From positions 62,001 through 126,000 of the forward strand of contig CAKVCZ010000003.1 of assembly GCA_934726055.1 (NCBI GenBank): DNA of 64,000 nt, written 5' to 3'. This DNA is from an uncultured Candidatus Melainabacteria bacterium. GTDB taxonomy: Bacteria; Cyanobacteriota; Vampirovibrionia; Gastranaerophilales; Gastranaerophilaceae. The notes under the pieces were generated by a model, which was not told where the DNA came from, made no database searches, and saw only the letters and a program-made list of their open reading frames with translations. This document shows positions 27,767-36,174 of this stretch, piece by piece. Position numbers and translations under genes: made by a program. How positions within the stretch are numbered: position 1 is the stretch's first letter; every line of letters begins with the position of its first letter.

Positions 27767-29338
27767 TTATTTAATCGATACAAATTCAACATTTATATTT
27801 TCTTCTTGTAATTTTTTTTGTAAAGTTTGAATAGAAATTTCTACTTCTTTTGTGTTTTCTTTTTTTGATGCATACCCTGATTCTTTTAAAACGATTATTC
27901 CTTTTTTATGGTTAACACTTATAATTTCATAACTGTGGTTAGTGCCTATTGATATATTTCTAGCATACAAGTTACTGTTTCTCCAAAAAGTATCTTGAGG
28001 ACTTTCTGCTAACTTTATCTCTTCACTACGGAATGGAGTTGCATTATTTGTGTTTTTATTTTTATTATTATGAAAAGCTACTAATTTATTAGAGTCAAAT
28101 AAATTAATTGAGAGTTCATTTGCAGAAACAATTTTGGAAGTTGTATTTTTACCTGTTAAAAGTTTAACAACATGAGTTGGCGATATTAATCCTTTTTCAT
28201 TTCCTGTGCCTACATTTCCAGATTTTTCTAATTCTTGTCTAACAACATAAGCAAGAGCTTTAAATTCGCTGTCTCCATTGCTACCTGTATTTTTGTAATA
28301 TTGTTCCATTGCTTCTAAAGAATATTCATTACCATTAGATTTAGATCCAATTGTAACAGTTTTGTCAGGCAAATGTACGGTATATGAACCATCGACATTG
28401 CTTTCTACCATATTTTCAACTTTATCATGGAAATCTGCATCTTTTAATAATGTATTTATAACAGCATATATTGCACAATCAGCACTTTCTTTGCCTTGAC
28501 TTATTTGACCATAATCTACTTTATTATTACCGCTAAGTGCTGCCAGATGAGTTTTTACATCATTAGAAACTTCTGATGGGTCTTTTTGTAATGTATGAAA
28601 AGAATCTCTATCTGATTCCATCTGTATTTTTCTACCAGAAGAAATACTTTGAGGTTTAGCCGGCTTTGCTTCTTGGAATTGCTCATTAGCAATTTTTTGA
28701 GCTTTTTCGATATCTTCCGGTTTCATTTTTTTTTCAAGTTTCTTTAATTTTTGTTCTGCTTGTTCAAGTGCTGGTTTATTAATGAAAGAAGAAGCAGTTT
28801 CTTGCATATCTGCTAAATCAGTGGCATTTGAAACATTTTCATCAGAAAATTCATTGTTACATTTATCTTTTTGTGTTGGAGTCATATCATTGCTGTTTAT
28901 ACTCTTACACAATGAATTATTTCTGCTTATGTAGTTTTCATTTTTCTTAGCTTCGTTTAATTCATTTTGAGAAGAATCGAATTCTTCTTTTGCTTGGAGA
29001 TATTCTTTATATGCCTCAATGTATTTTTGATTTTTAGCAATAAAACTTTTTGTTTCAGCTTCATTTAGTTTTCCATTTGCTATCAATAAATCCAATTGAG
29101 TAGAACCTACATCTCGTAGGCTATTCAGCAAATCTCCAATTTCAGGATTTTCTTTAGTACCGGATGGATGATTACAAATTTCATTATTTTGTGTATTTCC
29201 GAAAATGCTGCAGTTCATTCCTTGTGCAAAATTTTTACCGGTTTCAAAAAGTTGTTGACGGGCTGCATCAGCTTTTTTTTGTGCTACGTTAGCAGCGTTC
29301 TTTGCTTGTTGAAGATTTTTATCAATTGGTGGTGTCAT
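27767..29338 (-). CDS. Calpain-like cysteine protease domain protein (tentative)
   Basis: 523 residues, no signal peptide. The N-terminal 240 residues are coiled-coil, Ala/Gln/Lys/Glu-rich, with two possible Cys pairs. The C-terminal domain (about 275-510) has the order expected for a papain/calpain fold: Q281-G-K-E-S-A-D-C288 (oxyanion Gln and catalytic Cys), then NHSYEIISV with H468 in a strand, followed by GIIVLKES, where calpains have an Asn-Pro-Trp motif. That Asn is not obvious here, so activity is uncertain. The start ATG has TTAGGAG six bases upstream. Possible roles include a secreted or intracellular protease; the assignment rests on motif order only. Confidence 0.6.
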   Translation of the reverse strand: MTPPIDKNLQQAKNAANVAQKKADAARQQLFETGKNFAQGMNCSIFGNTQNNEICNHPSGTKENPEIGDLLNSLRDVGSTQLDLLIANGKLNEAETKSFIAKNQKYIEAYKEYLQAKEEFDSSQNELNEAKKNENYISRNNSLCKSINSNDMTPTQKDKCNNEFSDENVSNATDLADMQETASSFINKPALEQAEQKLKKLEKKMKPEDIEKAQKIANEQFQEAKPAKPQSISSGRKIQMESDRDSFHTLQKDPSEVSNDVKTHLAALSGNNKVDYGQISQGKESADCAIYAVINTLLKDADFHDKVENMVESNVDGSYTVHLPDKTVTIGSKSNGNEYSLEAMEQYYKNTGSNGDSEFKALAYVVRQELEKSGNVGTGNEKGLISPTHVVKLLTGKNTTSKIVSANELSINLFDSNKLVAFHNNKNKNTNNATPFRSEEIKLAESPQDTFWRNSNLYARNISIGTNHSYEIISVNHKKGIIVLKESGYASKKENTKEVEISIQTLQKKLQEENINVEFVSIK

Positions 29339-29440
29339 GAATAGCTCCTAATATATATACAGTTCTTATATTGGCTATAAATTTGTAAAAGTTTAAAATT
29401 TACACCAGCATGTTTACATTAATTAACAAAAATTCTATAA

Positions 29441-29479
29441 AAAATAGCGACCTTCAAGTTAATGAAAGTCGCTATTTGA
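29441..29479. terminator. Intrinsic terminator of the pyruvate oxidoreductase gene
   Basis: AAATAGCGAC pairs with GTCGCTATTT, 19 bp after the minus-strand stop, and is followed on that strand by a T-run. Confidence 0.88.
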
Positions 29480-29495
29480 ATTATGAAATATTTGA

Positions 29496-32400
29496 TTATT
29501 TCATCAATTCACCAACAGATTTATATACTGCCATGCGTTTTGCAGCATCAGATTCTGCTTGTGTATAAAGTGCTTCAGCAGCTTCAGGGTTAGTTTTCAA
29601 TAATGATTTATAACGACCTTCAGATCTGATGAAGTCTTGGTAGTTTCCGCTAGGATCTTTAGCATCCCATGTAAATGGATTTTCATTTGCAGGGTTGTAT
29701 CTGTAAAGTGGGAAGTAACCAGCTTCAACAGCACGTTTTTGTTCTGTTTGTGTTTTACTCATATCGATACCATGAGCGATACAAGGAGCATAAGCGAAGA
29801 TGATAGATGGTCCATCATAAGCTTCAGCTTCTTGGAATGCTTTTAGAGTTTGGTTTCTATCTGCACCCAATGCAACTGATGCTACATAAACATATCCGTA
29901 AGACATGCTCATCAAGCCCATGTTTTTCTTGTATGTTGGTTTACCACCGGTAGCAAACTTAGCAACTGCACCTGTTGGTGTAGATTTAGAAGCTTGACCA
30001 CCTGTATTTGAGTAAACTTCAGTATCAAGAACTAAGATATTAACGTTTCTGTTTTGAGCTAATACGTGGTCAATACCACCGTATCCGATGTCGTTAGCCC
30101 AACCATCACCACCGATAATCCAAATAGATTTATCTGTGAAGTAGTCAGAAAGTTCTTTAACTTTGCAAATAGTTTCGCAACCGCATTCTTTAGCGTATTT
30201 GTCGATAAGAACTTTTGCTTGGCTTTGAGCTTCAACTGCTTCAGGTGTTTTTGAGTTATCCCAGTATGTCATAACGTTGTTTAATGCATCTTTCAAATCC
30301 GCAGGTGCATCTTCTTTTGCAAGAATTGTTTCAACGTATGTTTTTAACATGCTTCTGTTTGAATCAACAGCTAATCTCATACCAAAACCAAATTCGGCAT
30401 TATCTTCAAATAATGAGTTAGCCCAAGCAGGACCTCTGCCTTCTTTAGTTTTTGTGTAAGGGATTGTTGGGAAAGTACCTGAGTAAATTGATGAACAACC
30501 TGTTGCGTTTGCAACGATAGCATTTTCACCAAATAATTGAGATACTAGTTTAACGTAAGGTGTTTCACCACAACCTGCACAAGCACCAGAGAATTCAAAT
30601 AATGGTTTTCTTAACATAGCACCTTTAAGTGTTTTTGTTGTGTTTTTGCCCATTACGTTGTCAGGAGTTGCATCAAAGAATTTTTCGTTTTCACTTTCAC
30701 CTGCAGCATCTTCTTTTTCAATTGTTGACCAAGAAAGAGCCGGTGCTTCAGGTTTTCTTTGATTTACAGGACATTGATCTAAGCAAACGCCGCAACCTGT
30801 ACAATCTTTGCAATATACTTGAACTTTGAATTTTTCTCCGTTTGCGTTTGGTTTTGCATCAACTGCATTGAATGTTGCAGGTGCATTTTTCATATCGTCA
30901 GCTTCAATTAATTTAGTTCTGATTGCTGCATGAGGACATGCTGATGCACAGATACCGCACTGTAAGCATGCTTCGCTGTTCCAATGAGGAACTCTTGGTG
31001 CAATACCACGTTTTTCCAAACAAGCTGTGCCTGTTGGAATAACACCGTCAACTGACATAGCCGAAACAGGAATGTCATCACCTTTTTGACGCATTGATGG
31101 TTCAATGATTTTCTTTGCAAAATCATCTGCATCATCTGAAATTAATTTAACATCATCTGCATGAGCAACACCATCTAAACTTGCTGGAACAGGAACTTCT
31201 TCACAAGCGTTTACTGCTGCATCAATTAGGGCAATATTCATATTTACAACATCGTCGCCTTTTTTCTTGAAGGTCTTTTTAGTCATTTCTTTCATACCTT
31301 CAAGAGCTTGTTCAAACGGAATGATACCTGAAACTTTGAAGTATGCTACCATCATAACTGTGTTAGCACCTTTACCACGTAATCCAGGTTGTTCTTTGAT
31401 TAATTTTTCAGCATCAATGTTGTAGAATTTAATTTTCTTATTGATGATTGTTTCTTGCATATCTCTTGTTAAATGAGCGAATGCTTCTTCTTTTGTATAT
31501 GGAGAATTCAACAAGAAAGTACCGCCTTCTTTAATACCTTTTAACAAGTCATATCTGCCAATGTATGCATGAGCTGAGCATGATACAAAGTCAGGAGCTG
31601 TGATTAGATATGTAGATTTAATTTGTTTGTCGCCGAATCTCAAGTGAGAAACCGTAACACCAAATGATTTTTTAGAGTCATAAGCAAAGTATGCTTGAGC
31701 ATCTTTGTTTGTATATTGACCGATAATTTTAATTGAGTTTTTGTTAGCACCAACAGTACCGTCTGAGCCTAAGCCCCAGAACATACAATTTGTAGTTCCT
31801 TCAGGTTCCGTAACGATATGTTCTTCAACTTTTAAAGATTTATTAGTTACATCATCTTCAATACCAACAGTGAAACCGTGGAATCCGTTAGCTTCTGAAT
31901 GTTTGTATATAGCTAATACCATAGATGGTGTAAATTCTTTAGAAGATAAACCGTAACGTCCGCCGATAACTCTGATGTCTTTGTTTTCTAATGCTGCAAC
32001 TACATCTAAGTATAAAGGTTCACCGATAGAACCGGGTTCTTTTGTTCTGTCTAAAACAGCAATTCTTTTAACTGATTTAGGTAGAGCTTCATTAAATCTT
32101 TTTACGTCGAACGGTCTGTATAATCTAATTTTAACTAAACCGTATTTAGTTCCTCTTGTTGCGTTTAAGTATTCGATAGTTTCTTCGATAGTTTCGCAAC
32201 CTGAACCGATAGCTACGATAACGTCTGTTGCATCAGGTGCACCAACGTAATCGAACGGATGATATTGACGACCTGTAACTTTTGCAACTTTGTCCATATA
32301 TTCTTGAACAATGTCAGGTACAGCATCATAATATTTATTAACTGTTTCACGACCTTGGAAGTAAACGTCAGTGTTTTGAGCACCAACTTTACATACAGGA

Positions 32401-33035
32401 GCTTCAGGTCTTAAAGCTCTTTGTCTGAATTCTTCGATGTATTTTGGTTCAACTAATGATTTAATATCATCATAAGAAATTTCTTCAATTTTGTGAATTT
32501 CATGAGAAGTTCTGAAACCATCAAAGAATTGTAAAAATGGAACTTTTGCTTTGTATGTTGATAAGTGAGCTACTAAAGCCAAATCCATTTCTTCTTGAAC
32601 ACTGTTTGCAGCTAACATAGCATAACCTGTATTACGACAACCCATAACGTCAGTATGATCACCGAAGATTGCCAAAGATTGTGCTGCTAATGCACGAGCT
32701 GAAACATGCATTACATGAGGTAACATTTCACCTGCTGCTTTGTGCATTACAGGAATCATTAATAATAATCCTTGAGAAGCAGTGTAAGTAGAAGTTAGAG
32801 CACCTGCTGCTAAAGAACCGTGTACAGCACCTGCTGCACCTGCTTCAGATTGCATTTCTGCAACTTTAACTTCTTTACCCCAAATGTTTTTTTTGTGTTG
32901 TGATGCCCATTCATCAACCCATTCACCCATTGTAGATGAAGGAGTAATTGGGTAAATTGCCGATACTTCGCTTAATGCATACGCAATGTGTGCGGCAGCG
33001 TAGTTACCGTCAACTGTTATTGTTTTGCCTGGCAT
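29496..33035 (-). CDS. nifJ: Pyruvate:ferredoxin (flavodoxin) oxidoreductase, single-chain
   Basis: 1179 residues, all domains in one chain. It oxidises pyruvate with CoA to acetyl-CoA and CO2, passing electrons to ferredoxin or flavodoxin; a key anaerobic enzyme. The order seen is: pyrimidine-binding domain with YPITPSSTMGEW near the start; the gamma region (TVGANKNSIKIIG); two 4Fe-4S ferredoxin motifs (CLQCGICASACPHAA and CTGCGVCLDQCPV); the domain carrying the proximal-cluster Cys (SGACAGCGETPY); and the thiamine diphosphate motif GGDGWANDIGYGG. The start is ATG 33035 with a strong AAGGAGG. It is monocistronic, with its own terminator. Confidence 0.98.
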   Translation of the reverse strand: MPGKTITVDGNYAAAHIAYALSEVSAIYPITPSSTMGEWVDEWASQHKKNIWGKEVKVAEMQSEAGAAGAVHGSLAAGALTSTYTASQGLLLMIPVMHKAAGEMLPHVMHVSARALAAQSLAIFGDHTDVMGCRNTGYAMLAANSVQEEMDLALVAHLSTYKAKVPFLQFFDGFRTSHEIHKIEEISYDDIKSLVEPKYIEEFRQRALRPEAPVCKVGAQNTDVYFQGRETVNKYYDAVPDIVQEYMDKVAKVTGRQYHPFDYVGAPDATDVIVAIGSGCETIEETIEYLNATRGTKYGLVKIRLYRPFDVKRFNEALPKSVKRIAVLDRTKEPGSIGEPLYLDVVAALENKDIRVIGGRYGLSSKEFTPSMVLAIYKHSEANGFHGFTVGIEDDVTNKSLKVEEHIVTEPEGTTNCMFWGLGSDGTVGANKNSIKIIGQYTNKDAQAYFAYDSKKSFGVTVSHLRFGDKQIKSTYLITAPDFVSCSAHAYIGRYDLLKGIKEGGTFLLNSPYTKEEAFAHLTRDMQETIINKKIKFYNIDAEKLIKEQPGLRGKGANTVMMVAYFKVSGIIPFEQALEGMKEMTKKTFKKKGDDVVNMNIALIDAAVNACEEVPVPASLDGVAHADDVKLISDDADDFAKKIIEPSMRQKGDDIPVSAMSVDGVIPTGTACLEKRGIAPRVPHWNSEACLQCGICASACPHAAIRTKLIEADDMKNAPATFNAVDAKPNANGEKFKVQVYCKDCTGCGVCLDQCPVNQRKPEAPALSWSTIEKEDAAGESENEKFFDATPDNVMGKNTTKTLKGAMLRKPLFEFSGACAGCGETPYVKLVSQLFGENAIVANATGCSSIYSGTFPTIPYTKTKEGRGPAWANSLFEDNAEFGFGMRLAVDSNRSMLKTYVETILAKEDAPADLKDALNNVMTYWDNSKTPEAVEAQSQAKVLIDKYAKECGCETICKVKELSDYFTDKSIWIIGGDGWANDIGYGGIDHVLAQNRNVNILVLDTEVYSNTGGQASKSTPTGAVAKFATGGKPTYKKNMGLMSMSYGYVYVASVALGADRNQTLKAFQEAEAYDGPSIIFAYAPCIAHGIDMSKTQTEQKRAVEAGYFPLYRYNPANENPFTWDAKDPSGNYQDFIRSEGRYKSLLKTNPEAAEALYTQAESDAAKRMAVYKSVGELMK

Positions 33036-33231
33036 AAAAAAACCTCCTTATAGTTATTATCCAGTACTGCTATTAAAAAAGACTTCCAATATCTTCTAAA
33101 ATGAACTATGATGACTATAAACAACAAAGTACAGCCAAAGTTCATTACCATTTTATTTTACTGCAAACACAAAAAAATAACCAAGAAAAAATTAATTTTT
33201 ACAAAAACTTCATAATAATGGTGAATATGGG

Positions 33232-33259
33232 TTGAAAATTTTTTATTTGGGTTTATAAT
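33232..33259 (+). promoter_or_regulatory. Sigma70-type promoter of the prepilin gene
   Basis: TTGAAA, 16 bases, TATAAT, giving a leader of about 50 bases with its own ribosome site before ATG 33316. Confidence 0.65.
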
Positions 33260-33315
33260 GTACTATATGAAAAATAACGAAGTATGGTTTTAATTAAATA
33301 ATGAAAGAGGAAACT

Positions 33316-34059
33316 ATGATTGATTTCAAAAAAAGTGTAGCATTTACTTTAGCAGAAACGCTTATTGTAATGGGTATTATCGGTGTTGTAGCAGCATTGA
33401 CAATTCCTAACTTAAACCAAGCAACAGGTGAAAAAGAAAAAGTTGCAAGAGTTAAAAAATTGTATTCAAATTTGGAAGATGCGATTGGTCGTACTGAAGC
33501 AATTTATGGTCCATTATCAGAATGGGATACTGCAAACTTAACAGGTACTGTTTTGACGGGCAGAATGTCTGAATTTATGAAACATTCAAAAGAGTGCAGT
33601 TCTTCATTCTCAGGATGTTTTGCAAGCGGCATTAGTGCATATTCATCAAGCGGAACTGCTCCTGATGTTGCAAATAATGCAGCTTCATTTGTTACAGCAG
33701 ATGGATCTTCAGTTGGTGTTGTAAGTGCAGCTCCACGTACTGTAGTAGGTCAAAATGGAACTACATCTGTTGTAGATGGTGGTTTGGTTGTTTACATTGA
33801 TATTGACGGACCAAATAAGGGTGAAAATAAAGTAGGTAAAGATGTATTCCAGTTCTATTTGAATTCACCTGATTATTTACTTACTCCGGCAGGACGTGGT
33901 TCTTATGGTACAGACGTTACTGATTGTACAACAAATTCAAATTGTACAGGTTGGGTAGTTGATTATGACAACTTAGATTACACAAAAACAGGTTCAGATG
34001 GTAAAACTTGTTCAACAGGTTCAGTTGTTTTAAATGCATCTAAAACAAGTTGTAAGTAA
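33316..34059 (+). CDS. Type IV prepilin-like protein
   Basis: 247 residues. A short basic leader ends in Ala instead of the usual Gly (KKSVA|FTLAETLIVMGIIG), followed by Glu at position 5 and a hydrophobic helix, the hallmarks of a prepilin cleaved and methylated by a PilD-type peptidase. The body is Ser/Thr/Gly-rich with Cys near ECSSSFSGC and several more toward the C-terminus, probably disulfide-bonded. ATG 33316 is chosen because AGAGGA lies four bases upstream; the ATG at 33301 has no site. No other pilus or type II secretion genes are nearby. Whether it forms a pilus or a pseudopilus is unknown. Confidence 0.85.
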   Translation: MIDFKKSVAFTLAETLIVMGIIGVVAALTIPNLNQATGEKEKVARVKKLYSNLEDAIGRTEAIYGPLSEWDTANLTGTVLTGRMSEFMKHSKECSSSFSGCFASGISAYSSSGTAPDVANNAASFVTADGSSVGVVSAAPRTVVGQNGTTSVVDGGLVVYIDIDGPNKGENKVGKDVFQFYLNSPDYLLTPAGRGSYGTDVTDCTTNSNCTGWVVDYDNLDYTKTGSDGKTCSTGSVVLNASKTSCK

Positions 34060-34082
34060 TTTGAAAAGTATTTCATAACACT

Positions 34083-34117
34083 AAAAAGGATTGGTTTTAT
34101 TCACCAATCCTTTTTTA
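34083..34117. terminator. Intrinsic terminator of the prepilin gene
   Basis: AAAAGGATTGG pairs with CCAATCCTTTT, followed by a T-run, 24 bp after the stop. It also faces the end of the convergent zinc-ribbon gene. Confidence 0.9.
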
Positions 34118-34132
34118 TAGACGTATTCTTGA

Positions 34133-34447
34133 TTATGGTAAATATTGTGTCCAATGTTCATCTAGGTTTTGGATGAATTTAGATGCATCGAGTACATCGT
34201 CTTTTGTAATTGGCGGTAAATCTGTAATCATTTTCAATGGTTCTGTTTCTTTTTTTATTTCTACTTCAGATATTCCTAAAAATGCAATTCCAAAGCTTTT
34301 TCCACAATGATTGCAATATAGTTTTACAACAAGCATCGAATCCTCTTGTCTGACTATTTCAATCGAGTTTTCATCAAAGTCTGATTTGCATTGTGAACAA
34401 CATAAATTTTTCAATAATTCCGCTATTTTTATTTTTGTATTTTTCAT
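34133..34447 (-). CDS. Zinc-ribbon-like small protein
   Basis: 104 residues, no recognised family. Two Cys pairs, C-S-Q-C and C-N-H-C, about 35 residues apart, form a likely zinc ribbon in the first half. The second half is acidic/amphipathic and ends in a Trp-Thr-Gln-Tyr tail. AGGAAAC lies just upstream of the ATG. It is divergent from a small membrane protein gene. Zinc ribbons of this sort bind nucleic acids or proteins, but nothing more can be said. Confidence 0.65.
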   Translation of the reverse strand: MKNTKIKIAELLKNLCCSQCKSDFDENSIEIVRQEDSMLVVKLYCNHCGKSFGIAFLGISEVEIKKETEPLKMITDLPPITKDDVLDASKFIQNLDEHWTQYLP

Positions 34448-34489
34448 GATTTGTTTCCTATTTACCTAGCCATTATATACTACAAAAAC

Positions 34490-34642
34490 ATGTTTAAAAA
34501 TAGCCCAACTGTGGAATATTACTCATGTATTACAGGAGCCCTTATTATGTTTACAATTTCTTTAGTAGTATTAGGTTTTATTGTTTACGCAGCTTGCGTA
34601 ATTGTTCCAAGTATTTTGGATGAATTGGTTAATTCTCATTAA
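34490..34642 (+). CDS. Small membrane protein (50 residues)
   Basis: A single hydrophobic helix (ALIMFTISLVVLGFIVYAA) with short polar ends. A longer frame from TTG 34451 would add 13 residues over a region with a promoter-like TATACT, so ATG 34490 is preferred. There is no Shine-Dalgarno sequence; the TATACT ends eight bases before the ATG. It lies 24 bp ahead of rsmH. Short, so it could be chance, but the clean helix and spacing support it. Confidence 0.45.
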   Translation: MFKNSPTVEYYSCITGALIMFTISLVVLGFIVYAACVIVPSILDELVNSH

Positions 34643-34654
34643 TCGTATTTGTGT

Positions 34655-34660
34655 TAAAAT
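34655..34660 (+). promoter_or_regulatory. Candidate -10 box of rsmH, leaderless geometry
   Basis: TAAAAT followed by exactly six bases and ATG 34667, with no Shine-Dalgarno sequence and no clear -35 hexamer. Confidence 0.45.
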
Positions 34661-34666
34661 TCTTTT

Positions 34667-35602
34667 ATGGAAGAATTTACACATTATACGGTAATGAAAA
34701 ATGAAGCTGTCGATGCACTAAATTGCAAAGACGGTTTAGTTTATGTAGATGCAACATTAGGTGGTGGCGGACATAGTGAGTTGATTTTGCAAAGAATTCA
34801 GCCAAATGGTCGTTTAATTTCGTTTGATGTTGATGATGATGCAATTAATTTTGCAAAGAACAGATTAAAAAATTACAAAAACTTAACAATCGTAAAAGAT
34901 TCTTATACAAATATTAAGAAAGTTTTACAAACTTTGAATATAAAAAAAATAACAGGCGGAATCCTTTTTGATTTGGGTGCTTCGTACCATCAGCTTACAA
35001 AACAGGAACGTGGTTTTTCATTTTCAAAAGATGCTCCTTTAGACATGAGGTTTAATAAAGATGCGGATTTTACGGCAAAAGATGTCGTAAATACTTATAA
35101 TGAAGATGATTTGGTCAAAATCTTTAGTGAGTATGGTGAAGAACATTTTTCAAAAAGAATAGCAAAATCTATAATCGCTCAAAGACGTGTAAAATCAATC
35201 GATACAACAGTTGAATTAGCTCAAATAGTAAAACAAGCTGTACCACCTCAAAAAAGTCGTATTCACCCTGCGACAAGGGTTTTTCAGGCAATCAGAATTG
35301 AAGTGAATAATGAGTTAAAAAATGTTAAAAATACTTTGAATGATGTGTTGGATTTATTAGATTATGGTGCTATAATAAGTGTAATAAGTTTTCATTCACT
35401 TGAGGACAGAATTGTAAAAGAGCAGTTCAAATATCATTCTGCAAAGTGTCATTGTCCAAAAGAACAGTTGATATGCAGATGTGAGCCTCCAAAGTTGGAA
35501 TTGGTTAATAAAAAACCAATTGTGGCGAGTGAAAAAGAACTTAAGGAAAACCCACCTTCTCGAAGTGCAAAGCTTAGAGTTGCAAAGTTCATTAAAAAAT
35601 AG
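34667..35602 (+). CDS. rsmH: 16S rRNA (cytosine-1402 N4)-methyltransferase
   Basis: 311 residues, normal length. It methylates N4 of C1402 in the ribosomal P site using S-adenosylmethionine. The SAM-binding motif DATLGGGGHS is followed by FDLGASYHQ, the family block RGFSFSKDAPLDMRF and HPATRVFQAIRI, then ISFHSLEDRIVK; a Cys/His cluster lies toward the C-terminus. It heads a division and cell-wall block (rsmH, ftsL, ftsI, murE), the classical order of the dcw cluster; mraZ is not seen upstream. Confidence 0.97.
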   Translation: MEEFTHYTVMKNEAVDALNCKDGLVYVDATLGGGGHSELILQRIQPNGRLISFDVDDDAINFAKNRLKNYKNLTIVKDSYTNIKKVLQTLNIKKITGGILFDLGASYHQLTKQERGFSFSKDAPLDMRFNKDADFTAKDVVNTYNEDDLVKIFSEYGEEHFSKRIAKSIIAQRRVKSIDTTVELAQIVKQAVPPQKSRIHPATRVFQAIRIEVNNELKNVKNTLNDVLDLLDYGAIISVISFHSLEDRIVKEQFKYHSAKCHCPKEQLICRCEPPKLELVNKKPIVASEKELKENPPSRSAKLRVAKFIKK

Positions 35603-35649
35603 TGATGTGGGTATGTGTATTGGAAATCAAGGGTAGGAAAAAGTAAAAA

Positions 35650-36102
35650 GTGCAACAAGAGTTGTTACATTTAACATATAACGAGTTTAATGAACTTGAA
35701 AGCTATGAGTTTGAACTTCCTCAAGAAACGGTTATTGAAGTTGACTTTGAACAAGAGGATCCTGAAAAAACCATGGCTATAAGAAAATTAAATTCAACAT
35801 TGTGCGTATTGTTAGGATTATTGATTTTTGTTACTACTGTGAGCTATTATTTTGCAACTGCAAACGAAATGGCATTGAATAATCTAACCAAAGAAACAAC
35901 TGTTTTTAATGATGAAAATGCTGAACTTGAAAATCAGCTTGATAAATTAAAATCGTTTAATAATGTAGATAAATCTATGCAAAAAAATAATTTGTTAAGC
36001 AAAGCAAAACAAGTTATTGAAGTGCAGGAAGTTAATTCAGCAAATGTAGCTAATAAAAAATTAGATAACCAAAAAGTATTTAATTGGTCAATCGGTTATT
36101 AA
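35650..36102 (+). CDS. FtsL-like division protein (by position and topology)
   Basis: 150 residues: an acidic cytoplasmic N-terminus (about 60), one membrane helix (CVLLGLLIFVTTVSYYF) and a periplasmic coiled coil (about 85-130). This is the FtsL topology, and the gene sits between rsmH and ftsI, exactly where ftsL lies in dcw clusters. FtsL sequences diverge strongly, so position and topology carry the call. FtsL binds FtsB and activates the septal synthase. GTG start, with AGGAA about ten bases upstream. Confidence 0.7.
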   Translation: MQQELLHLTYNEFNELESYEFELPQETVIEVDFEQEDPEKTMAIRKLNSTLCVLLGLLIFVTTVSYYFATANEMALNNLTKETTVFNDENAELENQLDKLKSFNNVDKSMQKNNLLSKAKQVIEVQEVNSANVANKKLDNQKVFNWSIGY

Positions 36103-36174
36103 TCCGTAAAATTTGCTTAACAATCATACATTTAATACTCCTTATGCTAAAATGATTATAGGGAAGTTTTTGTT

